NCBI GenBank assembly: GCA_018241025.1
Contig: JAFEEQ010000004.1
Coordinates: forward strand, 409,839-473,838
Direction of reading: 5' to 3'
Length of the DNA: 64,000 nucleotides
Origin: Pseudomonadota bacterium
Lineage (GTDB): Bacteria; Pseudomonadota; Alphaproteobacteria; Micropepsales; Micropepsaceae
The notes under the pieces: generated by a model
Told to the model about the DNA's origin: nothing
Seen by the model: the letters and a program-made list of their open reading frames with translations, nothing else
Database searches by the model: none
Made by a program: the position numbers and the translations under genes
Shown here: piece after piece, positions 27,572-37,916 of the stretch
Numbering within the stretch: position 1 is the first letter of the stretch
Layout of the letters: each line of letters begins with the position of its first letter

Positions 27572-28798
27572 TCAGCGAACGAAGACGCGCACTTCGCTCG
27601 CCGTTGCGGTCGGGTCGGTGGCCGAGGCGAGGGCCAGGCGCGAGGCCGGGACACCCATGTCGGTCATCGAGCGCATCACGTCCTGCGCGTGGTTCTTGGC
27701 CGAGGTCTGGGCCATCTGTACCGCCGCCGCCGTGCCGCGCGTCGGCGCCACCGCGACGACCGAGAAGCCGGCATTCGGCCTGGTCTGCAGTGCCTGGCTC
27801 AGCGCCGCATAGAGAATCTGCTGGTAGTCGACGCCCGGCCGGTCGAAGCGGATCACCACCAGCGGCGTGCCCGAATAGGCCATGGTCGAGGCCGGCATGC
27901 CGCCGCCGCTCATCGCCGCGATCGGAGCGACGCCGAGATCGGAGCTGTAGAGCTCGCCGTTTTTGATCGCACCGGCCAGCGTTGTCAGATTCGCGCGCTC
28001 GTTCGCGACATAGGCGGTCTGGCGCTGGGTGTCTTCCGACGCGGCCTTCAACAGGCGGTCGATCAAGATGATGGTCTGGTTGGTCTCGTCTTCGAGCACC
28101 GCGAGCTGGCGGTGGTCCTCATCGACGGCGCCCGACACATTATAAGTAGCCTGTATCTGGTCGAGCGCGTAATGCGCAGCTGAGGAATCCGAGGCGATCG
28201 CCGCGCTCAGCGCGTTCAGTGCATTGATGTTGCCGGCCAGCGTGTCCAGCGATGCCTGCGCATTGTTCCACTCGCTCACCAGCTCGGGATTGCCGCGCGT
28301 GGTGCCGATTTGAAGCCGCGTCGTGATGCGGGCCTTGGTCTCATGATAGCTGCCAGCCGCCTCGGCGCCCTGGTTGCGCAGATCGGTCAGCCGCGCCGCA
28401 TTGGCACTGAGGTGATCTTCAAGCGTCTGGAGCTGACCGCGCAGAGTCGCGATGGTCGTACTCACCGCCGTGCCGGTATTCGCACCGGACTCGATCTGGA
28501 CCGGAGTGACCTGCACCACGGGGGCCGGACCCGCGACCGGCATGCTGCCACCCGACATCGGGGCACCGGGCATCGATCCGGGCATGGTTCCTGGCATCGA
28601 CGAGCCGGTGATGGGGGCGGGCGCCGCGCTGGTGTCGGCTGGAGCAGCCTGATCGCTCGCGCTGGGCACGCCACCGGCGTCGGTGTCGTCCGCGAAAAGC
28701 GCCGAGTCGAGGTCGGAGCAGCCGGCGAGGCCAAGCGCCGCCGTAAGCGCCAAGATGCTGACAAGACGCGATTTCCGCACTGCCGGATGTCCCCTCAT
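27572..28798 (-). CDS. Lipoprotein with coiled coil and OmpA-like C-terminal region
   Basis: 408 residues. A signal peptide ends in the lipobox LAGC near residue 27, so it is lipid-anchored. Next comes a low-complexity Met/Gly/Pro/Ser region (about 55-95), then a coiled-coil region (about 115-290). The C terminus (about 310-408: VVIRFDRPGVDY, AKNHAQDVMRSMTDMGVPASRL, EVRVFVR) resembles the end of OmpA-type peptidoglycan-binding domains. I choose ATG 28798 because it starts the signal peptide; the frame is open upstream. Function unknown, probably envelope structure. Confidence 0.7.
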   Translation of the reverse strand: MRGHPAVRKSRLVSILALTAALGLAGCSDLDSALFADDTDAGGVPSASDQAAPADTSAAPAPITGSSMPGTMPGSMPGAPMSGGSMPVAGPAPVVQVTPVQIESGANTGTAVSTTIATLRGQLQTLEDHLSANAARLTDLRNQGAEAAGSYHETKARITTRLQIGTTRGNPELVSEWNNAQASLDTLAGNINALNALSAAIASDSSAAHYALDQIQATYNVSGAVDEDHRQLAVLEDETNQTIILIDRLLKAASEDTQRQTAYVANERANLTTLAGAIKNGELYSSDLGVAPIAAMSGGGMPASTMAYSGTPLVVIRFDRPGVDYQQILYAALSQALQTRPNAGFSVVAVAPTRGTAAAVQMAQTSAKNHAQDVMRSMTDMGVPASRLALASATDPTATASEVRVFVR

Positions 28799-29057
28799 CT
28801 GCCGTTCTCCAAGAAGCCGGCCCAAGCGCCATTGCCGGCCTGAATGGCCCGCGTGTCGCTGACTCGCAGGTCCGTGGCCAGTCTTAACCAGCACTGCGGG
28901 GGCAAACAAGGGTACGGAATGCCGCTTTCTGGGGAGATTTTCCCCGAAGGTCAAAGGACTTGGCCCGATTTCGGGCGTCCTGCCCGGCGCCGAGGCGGGG
29001 ACCTAAGCTTCCGCTTGCCTTTGGCCCGTCGCATCAATAAGTTCGCCGCCCTTGAAC

Positions 29058-29134
29058 GCACCCGTAGCTCAGCTGGATAGAGCATCAGACTACGAATCTG
29101 AGGGTCAGGAGTTCGAATCTCTTCGGGTGCGCCA
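29058..29134 (+). tRNA. tRNA-Arg (anticodon ACG)
   Basis: A full cloverleaf can be drawn: acceptor GCACCCG with CGGGTGC, D arm with AGCTGGATAG, anticodon stem TCAGA/TCTGA with loop CTACGAA and anticodon ACG at 29092-29094, T loop TTCGAAT, discriminator G and an encoded CCA at 29132-29134. ACG is expected to be edited to ICG by TadA and read CGU/CGC/CGA. The 3' end is partly copied at 46334, and a recombinase-like remnant reads into it from the other side. Confidence 0.95.
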
Positions 29135-29473
29135 TTCACGTACAAAAGTGCGAACCTCGCCTTGATAGGCGCCAGCGGACACGGTGGCGGCGAGCGCGGC
29201 CTTTGGCCCAGATATAACGGCCTGTTCGCGGCTGACCACGATCTCTGAGACGAGCCCCCGGATATAGCGGCGCTGCATCGGGGCCGGAGCCTCAGCGAGG
29301 CGCCGCCGGAGAATGGCGGCAACCGACTGAGCCGGGCTTTGGAAAGGGCGCGGCGGAGAGACGGAGCCTCCACCTCCAACCGGCTGAGCAGGCGGATTGA
29401 GTCCGTGTGGCGGTTTTCGCGGTCGCGGAGAGTCTCCCGAGGAGAGGGGTGTCGTCGATGGTTCCCTCTGCAA
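29105..29473 (-). pseudogene. Remnant of a site-specific recombinase C terminus, overlapping tRNA-Arg
   Basis: From about 29341 down to 29150 the minus frame reads a stretch with MQRRYIRGLVSEIVV, then VISGPKAALAA and GEVRTFVREW. In my recollection this resembles the C-terminal end of large serine recombinases of alphaproteobacteria. No catalytic domain, zinc domain or start lies upstream; the first 44 codons are low-complexity and not recombinase-like. The last ten codons are simply the complement of the tRNA 3' end. I read this as a decayed integrase-type gene left at a tRNA insertion site. The family call is from memory and is moderate. Confidence 0.5.
29117..29138 (+). repeat. Att-like repeat, copy 1 (tRNA-Arg 3' end)
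   Basis: The last 18 bases of the tRNA-Arg gene plus 4 bases beyond. It matches 46334-46355 at 20 of 22 positions, including an unbroken 13-bp block GGTGCGCCATTCA. A tRNA 3' end with a downstream partial copy is the usual mark of integration of a mobile element. Confidence 0.55.
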
Positions 29474-29899
29474 GGACCGCTTAGAGATGAGAACTGCCCG
29501 TCAAGCGTAGGGCTATGCGCTGGAGTGGGAGAGGTACCTTTGGGAGTGCCCTTAAGGGACACTCCTCATCTACGGGTGTGCCAGGCGGCGCATGGGGCAC
29601 GCGCTTGTCGTCGAGTCTTGGATGCGCCGTCAGCTGCGGTGTGACGGACCCCTTGTAGGGCACATAAGTGGTTTGAGACCCCGACACTGAGCGATCGAAC
29701 AGGGGCAGCTTTTTGTTGGGTTTGCCTGTCCGTCAGACCCCGCGCCGAGCAGCACCAACTTGGAGCCGTATTTGCAACTGCTATGCCGCTCCTCGAGTTA
29801 GGCCGCCGCTATTTGGAATTTATATTTTTTGAACGCCCGCCTCTCGCTCGAATCTATATGCGCGCATCGCGATATTCCGCGCACAGTTCGAGGTCCTAG
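29474..29899. other. Non-coding stretch between recombinase remnant and kdp region
   Basis: I see no convincing gene. An imperfect inverted repeat (GGAGTGCCCTT / AAGGGACACTCC) lies at 29543-29565. The last 90 bp are AT-rich (TTTATATTTTTTGAACG at about 29818-29834) and are the most likely promoter region for the kdp operon, but I find no pair of boxes with good spacing and no clear KdpE site. Confidence 0.5.
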
Positions 29900-29983
29900 A
29901 TGTTCGACGTAGTTCTTCTCGCAGCCGGAATCGTCTTCTTCATCGGCGCAATCGGCTACGCGCTCGCCTGCGAACGTCTGTGA
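29900..29983 (+). CDS. Small membrane peptide upstream of kdpF
   Basis: 27 residues, starting MFDVVLLAAG and ending YALACERL: one hydrophobic helix with an acidic residue at the N-terminal side and Cys-Glu-Arg at the end. It ends 7 bp before kdpF and shares its size and topology (single helix, basic or polar C terminus). I recall similar tiny ORFs before kdp operons in other bacteria, ending in a (C/D)-(E/D)-R-L pattern. It may be a second KdpF-like stabiliser. There is no strong Shine-Dalgarno. Confidence 0.55.
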   Translation: MFDVVLLAAGIVFFIGAIGYALACERL

Positions 29984-29990
29984 GTCAGCT

Positions 29991-30077
29991 ATGATCGATT
30001 ATGCATTGGCGGGCCTCGTGACGCTCGGCCTCCTCGGATATCTCGTCTATGCGCTCCTGCGCCCCGAGCGGTTCTAA
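29991..30077 (+). CDS. kdpF: K+-transporting ATPase subunit KdpF
   Basis: 28 residues, starting [10 protein letters not shown] and ending YALLRPERF, the standard KdpF pattern of one membrane helix followed by a RPE(R/K)F end. KdpF stabilises the KdpABC complex in the inner membrane. It ends 13 bp before kdpA. Confidence 0.85.
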   Translation: MIDYALAGLVTLGLLGYLVYALLRPERF

Positions 30078-30090
30078 TGGAGCTGTCACC

Positions 30091-31818
30091 ATGACGATCA
30101 ACGGCTGGATTCAGATAGCGGTTTATTTCGCGCTCATCCTGGCGTGCGTAAAGCCGCTCGGGCTCTTCATGGCGAAGGTGTTCGAGGGCGAGCGCACTTT
30201 GCTGACGCCGGTTCTTCTGCCCGTGGAGCGCGCCATCTATCGCGTTTGCGGCGTCGACGAGCGGCAGGAACAGCACTGGACGACCTACACCATCGCCATG
30301 CTTCTGTTCAGCATCGTAGGTTTCGTCACGCTTTACGCGCTCCAGCGCCTTCAACAGGTCCTGCCGTTCAACCCGCAGCACTTGGGCGCGGTGTCGCCGG
30401 ACTCGTCCTTCAACACCGCCATCAGCTTCGTCAGCAACACCAACTGGCAGGGCTACGGCGGCGAAACCACCATGAGCTACCTGACCCAAATGGCGGGGTT
30501 CACGATGCACAATTTCGTTTCGGCGGCGACGGGCATCGCGCTCGCCATCGCGCTGGTACGCGGCTTCGCGCGGAAATCGGCGCAGACGCTGGGGAATTTC
30601 TGGGTCGATCTGACTCGCTGCACGCTTTACGTCCTCCTGCCGATGTCGGTCGTGCTGGCGTTGGTTCTGGTGGCGTTCGGCGTGCCGCAGAACCTGTCGG
30701 CCTATACCGAAGCCACCACGCTCGAAGGCGCCAGACAGCTCATCGCTCAGGGCCCCGTCGCATCGCAGGAAGCGATCAAGCAGCTGGGCACCAATGGCGG
30801 CGGCTTCTTCAACGTCAATTCCGCCCACCCATTTGAGAATCCGAACGCCGTGACCAATCTGATCGAGATGTGGGCGATCCTCGCGATCAGTGCCGCGCTC
30901 ACCTACACCTTCGGCTGCATGGTGCGCGACACCCGTCAGGGTTGGGCCGTGTTCGCGGTGATGAGCGTGTTGTTCCTCGCCAGTCTCGGCATCACCTACG
31001 CCGCGGAAAGCTCAGGCAATCCTGCCGTCGCCGCGCTGCACGTCGATCAGGCGCCCGGCGCGCGACAGTCCGGCGGCAATATGGAAGGCAAGGAGGTGCG
31101 CTTCGGCATCGCGAATTCCTCGATCTGGGCAACCGCCACGACCGCTGCTTCCAACGGTTCGGTCAATTCCATGCACGACAGCTACACTCCGCTCGGCGGC
31201 CTCATTCCGATGCTCAACATTCAGCTCGGCGAGATCATATTCGGCGGTGTCGGGTCCGGGCTCTACGGGATGCTGCTCTTTGCCGTGGTGGCCATGTTCG
31301 TAGCCGGACTGATGGTCGGGCGCACACCAGAATATCTGGGCAAGAAGCTCGAGGCCAAGGAAGTGAAGATGGCCATGCTCGCCATCCTTATTCTGCCGGC
31401 GTCGATCCTGGGGTTCACCGCCATCGCCTGCGTGCTGCCAGCGGGGATTGCGGGTTTGAACAATGCCGGGCCGCACGGCTTCAGCGAGATGCTCTATGCC
31501 TTCACGTCCGCGACCGGCAACAACGGCAGCGCCTTCGCCGGCCTTTCCGCCAACACACCATTCTACAACACGGCCTTGGGCACCGCGATGCTGCTCGGCC
31601 GCTTCGCCTTCATCGTGCCGATGATGGCGGTGGCGGGATCGCTCGCCGCCAAGAAGATCGTGCCGCCGTCGGCCGGCACCTTTCCGACCCATACGCCCTT
31701 GTTCGTCGGGCTCCTGACTGGCGTGATACTGATCATCGGCGGTCTTACCTTTTTCCCTGCGCTCGCGCTCGGCCCCATCGTGGAGCATTTCGCGATGCTC
31801 GCGGGCCATCTGTACTGA
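30091..31818 (+). CDS. kdpA: K+-transporting ATPase subunit A (channel-like)
   Basis: 575-residue KdpA, the potassium-binding subunit related to K+ channels, with about ten membrane helices. Four selectivity-filter segments are seen: [42 protein letters not shown] and [16 protein letters not shown] 30091 matches the family start; the open frame upstream is the kdpF region in another frame. KdpFABC is used at low external potassium. Nine bp separate it from kdpB. Confidence 0.96.
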   Translation: MTINGWIQIAVYFALILACVKPLGLFMAKVFEGERTLLTPVLLPVERAIYRVCGVDERQEQHWTTYTIAMLLFSIVGFVTLYALQRLQQVLPFNPQHLGAVSPDSSFNTAISFVSNTNWQGYGGETTMSYLTQMAGFTMHNFVSAATGIALAIALVRGFARKSAQTLGNFWVDLTRCTLYVLLPMSVVLALVLVAFGVPQNLSAYTEATTLEGARQLIAQGPVASQEAIKQLGTNGGGFFNVNSAHPFENPNAVTNLIEMWAILAISAALTYTFGCMVRDTRQGWAVFAVMSVLFLASLGITYAAESSGNPAVAALHVDQAPGARQSGGNMEGKEVRFGIANSSIWATATTAASNGSVNSMHDSYTPLGGLIPMLNIQLGEIIFGGVGSGLYGMLLFAVVAMFVAGLMVGRTPEYLGKKLEAKEVKMAMLAILILPASILGFTAIACVLPAGIAGLNNAGPHGFSEMLYAFTSATGNNGSAFAGLSANTPFYNTALGTAMLLGRFAFIVPMMAVAGSLAAKKIVPPSAGTFPTHTPLFVGLLTGVILIIGGLTFFPALALGPIVEHFAMLAGHLY

Positions 31819-31827
31819 GGTCTGGCC

Positions 31828-33897
31828 ATGGATACGTCTTTGGGCATCGAGAAAGTGCGCAAGCGCATGCCGGTCTCGACAATGACCGACCCGGACATTC
31901 TGGTTCCGGCCATCGGTGATGCGTTCAAGAAGCTTGATCCACGCCACATGATCGGCAATCCGGTGATGTTCTGCGTGGAGGTTGTGGCCGCGCTGACCAC
32001 GGTCCTTTTCATCCGCGACCTCATTGCGGGCGGTCCGGACCTGCTGTTCGCGTTCCAGATAAATCTATGGCTCTGGTTCACAATCCTATTTGCGAACCTC
32101 GCGGAGGCCGTTGCCGAAGGCCGTGGTAAGGCGCAGGCAGCGAGCCTGCGCAAGACCAAGACCGAGGCCTCTGCCAAGCTGCTGGGCAAGGACGGCACGT
32201 CGGCATCGGTGCCGGCGACCCAATTGAAGCCGGGCGATGTCGTCCTGGTCGAAGCGGGCGATCTCATCCCGAGCGACGGCGAGGTGATCGAGGGCGTGGC
32301 TTCTGTGAACGAAGCGGCGATTACCGGCGAGTCCGCGCCGGTCATCCGCGAGTCGGGTGGCGACCGCTCGGCCGTGACCGGCGGCACGACCGTCATTTCC
32401 GATTCGATCAAGGTCCGCATCACCGCGGCGCAAGGTTCGACCTTTCTCGACCGCATGATAGCACTGGTCGAAGGCGCCGCACGGCAGAAGACGCCCAACG
32501 AGATCGCGCTCAACATCCTTCTCGCCGGCATGACGCTGATATTCGTTTTCGCGGTGGCATCGATCCCGAGTTTCGCGGCCTATGCCGGTGGCCACATCGG
32601 CGTAATGGTGTTGGTAGCGTTGTTCGTGACGCTGATCCCCACCACCATCGGTGCATTGCTCTCCGCCATCGGCATAGCGGGGATGGATAGGCTGGTTCGC
32701 TTCAACGTGCTTGCCATGTCGGGACGCGCCGTCGAAGCGGCGGGCGACGTTGACACGCTCCTGCTCGACAAGACCGGCACGATCACGCTCGGCAACCGCC
32801 AGGCCACCGAGTTCCTGCCTATTTCAGGCGTCGGCGAGCGCGACCTGGCGGATGCGGCGCAGCTCTCCTCGCTCTCCGACGAGACGCCGGAAGGCCGCTC
32901 CATCGTCGTGCTGGCCAAGGAGAAATATAGCATCCGCGGCCGCGACATGGCGCCGATGCATGCGCGGTTCATTCCGTTTTCGGCGCAGACGCGCATCAGT
33001 GGCGTCGATTTCGAAGGCTCGTCGATCCGCAAGGGCGCGGTCGATGCCGTGCTTGCCCACGCCCATGCGAGCGGCAGCGAGACTGCACGCCAGGTCAATG
33101 CGCTGGCCGAACGTATCGCCAAGTCCGGCGGAACGCCGCTCGCCGTTGCCAAGGATGGTGCGCTGCTCGGCATCATTCATCTGAAGGATATCGTCAAAGG
33201 CGGCATCCGCGAGCGCTTCGCGGCCTTGCGCAAGATGGGCATCCGCACGGTGATGATCACCGGCGACAATCCGCTGACTGCGGCCGCAATCGCCGCCGAA
33301 TCGGGCGTTGACGATTTTCTGGCCCAGGCGACACCCGAAACCAAGCTCAAGCTCATTCGCGACGAGCAGGCCCTGGGCAAGCTGGTCGCTATGTGCGGCG
33401 ACGGCACCAATGATGCGCCGGCGCTGGCCCAAGCCGATGTCGGCGTGGCGATGAACACTGGCACTATGGCCGCGCGCGAGGCCGGGAACATGGTCGATCT
33501 CGACAGCGACCCGACCAAGCTCATCGAAATCGTGGAGATCGGCAAGCAGCTTCTGATGACACGCGGCGCGCTCACCACCTTCTCCATCGCGAACGACGTC
33601 GCAAAATATTTCGCCATCATTCCGGCGATGTTCGTGGCCTTCTATCCCGAGCTTCAGGCGCTGAACGTAATGGGACTGCATTCGCCGCAGAGCGCGATCC
33701 TGTCGGCGATCATCTTCAACGCGCTCGTCATCGTTGCGCTCATTCCGCTGGCGCTGAAGGGCGTGAGTTATCGCGCGGTCGGCGCCGCGAGCCTGCTTTC
33801 CCGCAACCTTCTGGTCTACGGCCTGGGCGGAATCGTCGTGCCCTTCGTCGGCATCAAGCTGATCGACCTGTTCGTCACCGCCGCCGGCCTTGCGTGA
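31828..33897 (+). CDS. kdpB: K+-transporting ATPase subunit B (P-type ATPase)
   Basis: 689-residue P-type ATPase catalytic subunit. The phosphorylated Asp314 is in DKTGTIT, the actuator loop shows TGES, and the hinge [20 protein letters not shown] is complete. Other blocks are [22 protein letters not shown] and the membrane segment [16 protein letters not shown]. Length is normal. It couples ATP hydrolysis to transport through KdpA. kdpC follows after 7 bp. Confidence 0.97.
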   Translation: MDTSLGIEKVRKRMPVSTMTDPDILVPAIGDAFKKLDPRHMIGNPVMFCVEVVAALTTVLFIRDLIAGGPDLLFAFQINLWLWFTILFANLAEAVAEGRGKAQAASLRKTKTEASAKLLGKDGTSASVPATQLKPGDVVLVEAGDLIPSDGEVIEGVASVNEAAITGESAPVIRESGGDRSAVTGGTTVISDSIKVRITAAQGSTFLDRMIALVEGAARQKTPNEIALNILLAGMTLIFVFAVASIPSFAAYAGGHIGVMVLVALFVTLIPTTIGALLSAIGIAGMDRLVRFNVLAMSGRAVEAAGDVDTLLLDKTGTITLGNRQATEFLPISGVGERDLADAAQLSSLSDETPEGRSIVVLAKEKYSIRGRDMAPMHARFIPFSAQTRISGVDFEGSSIRKGAVDAVLAHAHASGSETARQVNALAERIAKSGGTPLAVAKDGALLGIIHLKDIVKGGIRERFAALRKMGIRTVMITGDNPLTAAAIAAESGVDDFLAQATPETKLKLIRDEQALGKLVAMCGDGTNDAPALAQADVGVAMNTGTMAAREAGNMVDLDSDPTKLIEIVEIGKQLLMTRGALTTFSIANDVAKYFAIIPAMFVAFYPELQALNVMGLHSPQSAILSAIIFNALVIVALIPLALKGVSYRAVGAASLLSRNLLVYGLGGIVVPFVGIKLIDLFVTAAGLA

Positions 33898-33904
33898 GGA
33901 TACC

Positions 33905-34522
33905 ATGCTGAAACACATCTGGCCCGCCATCGCTATGACACTGGTGATGACGCTCGTCACCGGCATCGCCTATCCGCTAGGCATCACAGCGCTCGCCCAA
34001 TTGCTGTTTCCAAGCCAGGCCGATGGCAGCTTGATCGCGCGGGACGGCAAGATGATCGGCTCAGCGCTGATCGGCCAGGCTTTCACGAGCGACAGGTATT
34101 TCCACGGCCGCCCCTCTTCTGCCGGCAACGGCTACGACGCGGCGAACTCCTCCGGTTCCAATCTCGGGCCGACATCGCGAAAACTGATCGACCGGATCAA
34201 GGCAGATGCGGCTAAGCTCCAGAAAGAGAACCCCGCCATGCCCGTGCCGGTCGACCTGGTGACGACATCGGCGAGCGGCCTCGACCCGGACATCACGCCT
34301 GCAGCGGCTTATTTCCAGGTGCCGCGCGTGGCGAAGATCCGCGGTCTCCCCCTGTCTGCAGTGCGCGAGCTGGTCGCCAGCCATATTGAGGATCGCGTAT
34401 TGGGTGTGATCGGCGAGCCCCATGTCAATGTTCTCCAGCTCAATCTGGCCTTGGATGCACTGGCGGCAAGACGTTCGGGCGCTGCGCCGGCCCATGAAAG
34501 GCTCTACAATCGGCGCGCATGA
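33905..34522 (+). CDS. kdpC: K+-transporting ATPase subunit C
   Basis: 205-residue KdpC with one N-terminal membrane helix (about 8-28) and a periplasmic domain. Typical blocks are [45 protein letters not shown] and LNLALD near the end. It assists the assembly and substrate affinity of KdpFABC. Its stop overlaps the kdpD start by 4 bp. Confidence 0.95.
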   Translation: MLKHIWPAIAMTLVMTLVTGIAYPLGITALAQLLFPSQADGSLIARDGKMIGSALIGQAFTSDRYFHGRPSSAGNGYDAANSSGSNLGPTSRKLIDRIKADAAKLQKENPAMPVPVDLVTTSASGLDPDITPAAAYFQVPRVAKIRGLPLSAVRELVASHIEDRVLGVIGEPHVNVLQLNLALDALAARRSGAAPAHERLYNRRA

Positions 34523-37221
34523 CCGATGATCGACCGGATCGCGAAACGCGGCCGTCACCCGAAGCCCTGCTTCAGGAGACGGCGAAGGACGGTCGCGGCC
34601 GGCTGAAGGTCTTCCTCGGTGCAGCACCGGGCGTAGGCAAGACCTACGAGATGTTGACCCAGGCACGGAAACGCAAGCTGGACGGCGCCGATGTCGTCAT
34701 CGGCGTGGTGGAGACGCATGGTCGCGTCGAAACTGATCTGCTCACCAAAGGACTCGAAACAGTTCCGAAAAGGCGCATCGGCTACAAGGGTCACGTGCTG
34801 GCCGAAATGGATATCGACGCCATCCTGCAGCGCCACCCGCAACTGGCGTTGATCGACGAACTGGCGCACACCAATGTCGAGGGCAGCCGGCATCCGAAGC
34901 GCTACATGGATGTCGAGGAGCTTCTGGCGGCAGGGATTGACGTTTACACGACGGTCAACGTCCAGCACCTCGAAAGCCTTAACGACGTGGTGGCGCAGAT
35001 CACCCGCGTGCGTATCCGCGAGACGGTGCCCGACTCGATCCTCGATCGCGCCGACAGCATCGAGCTCGTCGACACCACGCCGGAGGATCTGTTGCAACGG
35101 CTGAAGGAGGGAAAGGTCTATTTTCCCGAAACGGCGGAGCGTGCCGCACGTAACTATTTCGTTCCGGGAAATCTCACTGCCTTGCGAGAGATGGCCTTGC
35201 GCCGCACGGCGCAACGCGTTGACGAACAGATGCTCACCTATATGCGCGCCCACGCCATTCAGGGGCCTTGGGAGGCTGGCGAGCGCGTTTTGGTTTGCGT
35301 CAGCGAGCGGCCGGAGGCGATGGCGCTTGTCCGCTATGCGAGGCGGCTGTCGGATCGGTTGCGCGCATCGTGGGCTGCGATCTACGTCGAAACCGCGCAT
35401 GCACGGGGGCTCAGCGAAGCCGAGCGCGATCGCGTTGCCGCCGTGCTGCGGGTGGCCGAGCGGTTGGGCGGGCAGGCGGTGACGGTTCCGGCTGCAAACG
35501 TTACCGATGGCGTGCTGGCCTATGCCCGCGCCAATAACTTCACCCACATTGTCACCTCGACCGCGCAGCGCTCTCGGTGGCGCGAATTCTTTCAGGCTCC
35601 TACCGCCTTCGAAATCATCCGCCGCGCCGGCGACATCAGCGTGCATGTCGTTCCTGAGCAGCTGACCCGGGCGATGAAGGGCTCGTCCCCGAGGACGGCG
35701 CCCGGTGCCGGGCGCGCGCCCGACATGCGCCAATTCGCGGGAAGTCTCGGCATGGTCGGCGTCGCGCTGGCGCTGGGGCTCGTTCTGCAACAATTCGGCA
35801 TCACCAACGTCGCGTTGGTGTTCTTGACCGCCGTGCTGTCGAGTGCAGTCGTATACGGGCTTTGGCCATCGCTCTTCGTATGTCTGGTGAGCACGCTCGC
35901 CTACAACTTCTTTTTCATCCCGCCGCTCTACACATTCACCATCGCCGACCGCGAGAACGTGGTCGCTCTGTTCTTTTTCGCCGTCGTCGCGGCGATCGCC
36001 AGCAATCTGGCGTCGCGCCTTCGCGCCCAAGTTCTGGTATCTCGTGATCGGGCCGCCACGACTGAAAATCTCTATCTCTTCAGCCGCAAGCTTGCCGCCG
36101 TGTTCAGCCTGGACGATCTATTGTGGGCCACGGCGTTCCAATTCGCGCAGATGTTGAATGTGCGCGTCGTCATTCTCCTGCCCGAAGGCGAGAGCGTGGC
36201 GGTGCGTGCCGGCTATCCGCCCGAAGACATGCTGGACGACGCAGATATCGCCGCGGCGAAATGGGTCTGGCAGCACGGCTCGCCCGCGGGACGCGGTGCC
36301 GACACGCTACCCGGCGCCAAGCGCCTGTTCCTTCCCATGCGAACCGGTCGGGGAAGTATTGGCGTTGTCGGGCTGGACAGCGACAAGCCGGGGCCGTTGT
36401 TGTCGCCCGACCGGCGCCGACTGTTCGATGCGCTCGCAGATCAGGCCGCGCTTGCCATCGAGCGTATCGACCTGGCGCGAGAAATCGAACAGACGCGCCT
36501 CGCCGCCGAAGGCGAAAGGCTGCGGGCGGCGCTTCTGACATCGATCAGCCACGATCTGCGCACGCCGCTCGCGTCTATTCTCGGCTCCGCGACCAGCCTC
36601 AAATCCTATGGCGATGGCATGTCCGCCAATGCGCGCGCCGAACTTGTGGCCACCATTCAAGAGGAAGCGGAGAGGCTTAACCGCTTCATCGCCAATCTAC
36701 TGGACATGACACGATTGGAAGCCGGCGCTTTGGAGCCGAGCAGCGAATGGGTCGATCTTTCCGACATTGTAGGAAGCGCTCTTCGCCGTGCCGCGCCAAT
36801 TCTAGGTGGCCGTTCGGTTGATGTGTCTCTGCCGCCCGACCTGCCGATGGTTCGCCTCGATCCCGTGCTTTTCGAGCAGGTACTGTTCAACCTTTTCGAC
36901 AATGCCGGCAAATACGCCGCGCCGGACGGCGCCGTCGAGGTGCGCGCGGCGGTTGATGAAAACGTCATTCGCCTGGAAGTCCGCGACGAGGGTGACGGCA
37001 TTCCGACAACCGACTTGGATCATATTTTCGACAAGTTCTATCGCGTGCAGCAGGCTGACCGGAAACGGGCCGGCACGGGCCTTGGCCTCGCGGTGGCGAA
37101 AGGATTCGTCCAGGTCATGGGCGGCACCATCTCGGCATCGAACCGAGCGGATCGGAGCGGCGCCGTGTTCACCGTCGTGCTTCCCATCCCGCAGGACCAG
37201 CCGCGGGAGCGCGCAGCATGA
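34519..37221 (+). CDS. kdpD: Sensor histidine kinase KdpD
   Basis: 900-residue KdpD. The N-terminal KdpD domain has Walker A ([11 protein letters not shown], residues about 33-43), then a universal-stress-like domain (about 250-375), four closely spaced membrane helices (about 405-500), a GAF-like region, and the kinase core with His678 in [16 protein letters not shown], an N box and [11 protein letters not shown]. It senses potassium shortage or turgor and phosphorylates KdpE. It overlaps kdpC and kdpE by 4 bp each, so kdpFABCDE is one unit here. Confidence 0.96.
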   Translation: MTDDRPDRETRPSPEALLQETAKDGRGRLKVFLGAAPGVGKTYEMLTQARKRKLDGADVVIGVVETHGRVETDLLTKGLETVPKRRIGYKGHVLAEMDIDAILQRHPQLALIDELAHTNVEGSRHPKRYMDVEELLAAGIDVYTTVNVQHLESLNDVVAQITRVRIRETVPDSILDRADSIELVDTTPEDLLQRLKEGKVYFPETAERAARNYFVPGNLTALREMALRRTAQRVDEQMLTYMRAHAIQGPWEAGERVLVCVSERPEAMALVRYARRLSDRLRASWAAIYVETAHARGLSEAERDRVAAVLRVAERLGGQAVTVPAANVTDGVLAYARANNFTHIVTSTAQRSRWREFFQAPTAFEIIRRAGDISVHVVPEQLTRAMKGSSPRTAPGAGRAPDMRQFAGSLGMVGVALALGLVLQQFGITNVALVFLTAVLSSAVVYGLWPSLFVCLVSTLAYNFFFIPPLYTFTIADRENVVALFFFAVVAAIASNLASRLRAQVLVSRDRAATTENLYLFSRKLAAVFSLDDLLWATAFQFAQMLNVRVVILLPEGESVAVRAGYPPEDMLDDADIAAAKWVWQHGSPAGRGADTLPGAKRLFLPMRTGRGSIGVVGLDSDKPGPLLSPDRRRLFDALADQAALAIERIDLAREIEQTRLAAEGERLRAALLTSISHDLRTPLASILGSATSLKSYGDGMSANARAELVATIQEEAERLNRFIANLLDMTRLEAGALEPSSEWVDLSDIVGSALRRAAPILGGRSVDVSLPPDLPMVRLDPVLFEQVLFNLFDNAGKYAAPDGAVEVRAAVDENVIRLEVRDEGDGIPTTDLDHIFDKFYRVQQADRKRAGTGLGLAVAKGFVQVMGGTISASNRADRSGAVFTVVLPIPQDQPRERAA

Positions 37222-37916
37222 ATTCCGGCGCAATGTCCCCCCGTATTCTTGCGGTCGACGACGAACCGCCGATCCGTCGGTTTCTGAGGACAAGCCTGAC
37301 CGCGCAAGGTTACGACGTACTCGAAGCTGCCGACGGGTCCGAGGCGCTTGCCATGCTTCGGCGCAACGCCGTCGATCTCGTCGTACTTGACCTCGGGCTG
37401 CCTGGCATGGACGGTCTTGAGGTCATCCAACGCTTGCGCGATGCGGGCAACTTGATTCCCATCGTCGTGCTTTCCAGCCGGACAGACGAGCAAGGCAAGG
37501 TCAAGGCGCTCGACCTGGGCGCCGACGATTACGTGACCAAGCCGTTCGGAATGGACGAGCTGCTCGCCCGCATCCGCGCCGCGCTACGGCACCGTTTGCA
37601 GCAGGACGGCGAGAAACCGCTGTTCAAGGCCGGCGATCTGACGGTCGATCTCGTCAAGCGCATCGTGACCGTGCGTGGCCAGGAGGTGAAGCTGACACCG
37701 CGAGAGTACGATCTCCTGAGGCTCCTCATCTCCCATGCCGGCAAAGTTCTGACGCACAAGTTAATCTTGAAAGAGGTGTGGGGCACAGAAACCGACGTGC
37801 AGTACCTGCGCATTTATATTCGCACATTGCGCCAAAAGCTGGAGGCCGATCCGCAGCAGCCAAGGCTAATACTGACGGAGCAGGGTGTCGGCTACCGCCT
37901 GCGGCCGGCAGACTAG
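37218..37916 (+). CDS. kdpE: Response regulator KdpE
   Basis: 232-residue OmpR/PhoB-type regulator. The receiver domain has VDDE at the start, the phospho-Asp in VVLDLGLPGMDG, and Lys in VTKPFG. The C-terminal winged helix shows LTPREYDLLRLL and QYLRIYIRTLRQKLE. It is the cognate regulator of KdpD and would act on the kdp promoter. The start overlaps kdpD by 4 bp. Confidence 0.95.
   Translation: MNSGAMSPRILAVDDEPPIRRFLRTSLTAQGYDVLEAADGSEALAMLRRNAVDLVVLDLGLPGMDGLEVIQRLRDAGNLIPIVVLSSRTDEQGKVKALDLGADDYVTKPFGMDELLARIRAALRHRLQQDGEKPLFKAGDLTVDLVKRIVTVRGQEVKLTPREYDLLRLLISHAGKVLTHKLILKEVWGTETDVQYLRIYIRTLRQKLEADPQQPRLILTEQGVGYRLRPAD

Noticed and set aside
28931..28945. GGGGA-TCCCC hairpin upstream of the lipoprotein gene, considered as terminator.
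   Set aside because: The stem is only 5 bp, there is no T-run and it is on the promoter side of the gene.
29015..29042. TTGCCT ... AATAAG as a promoter for tRNA-Arg.
   Set aside because: Spacing of 15 bp and partial boxes; not reliable.
28951..29562. A 203-codon minus-strand frame across the tRNA-Arg gene containing GAPEEIRTPDP...
   Set aside because: This is the familiar false protein made by translating the antisense of a tRNA; the middle codons are simply the tRNA complement.
29829..29860. TTGAAC ... TCTATA/TATATG as a kdp promoter.
   Set aside because: Only 3/6 at -10 with 18-bp spacing, or 4/6 with 20-bp spacing; too weak to call.
34555..36030. A 491-codon minus-strand frame opposite kdpD.
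   Set aside because: kdpD has all its domains in the plus frame; the antisense frame shows no recognisable domain.
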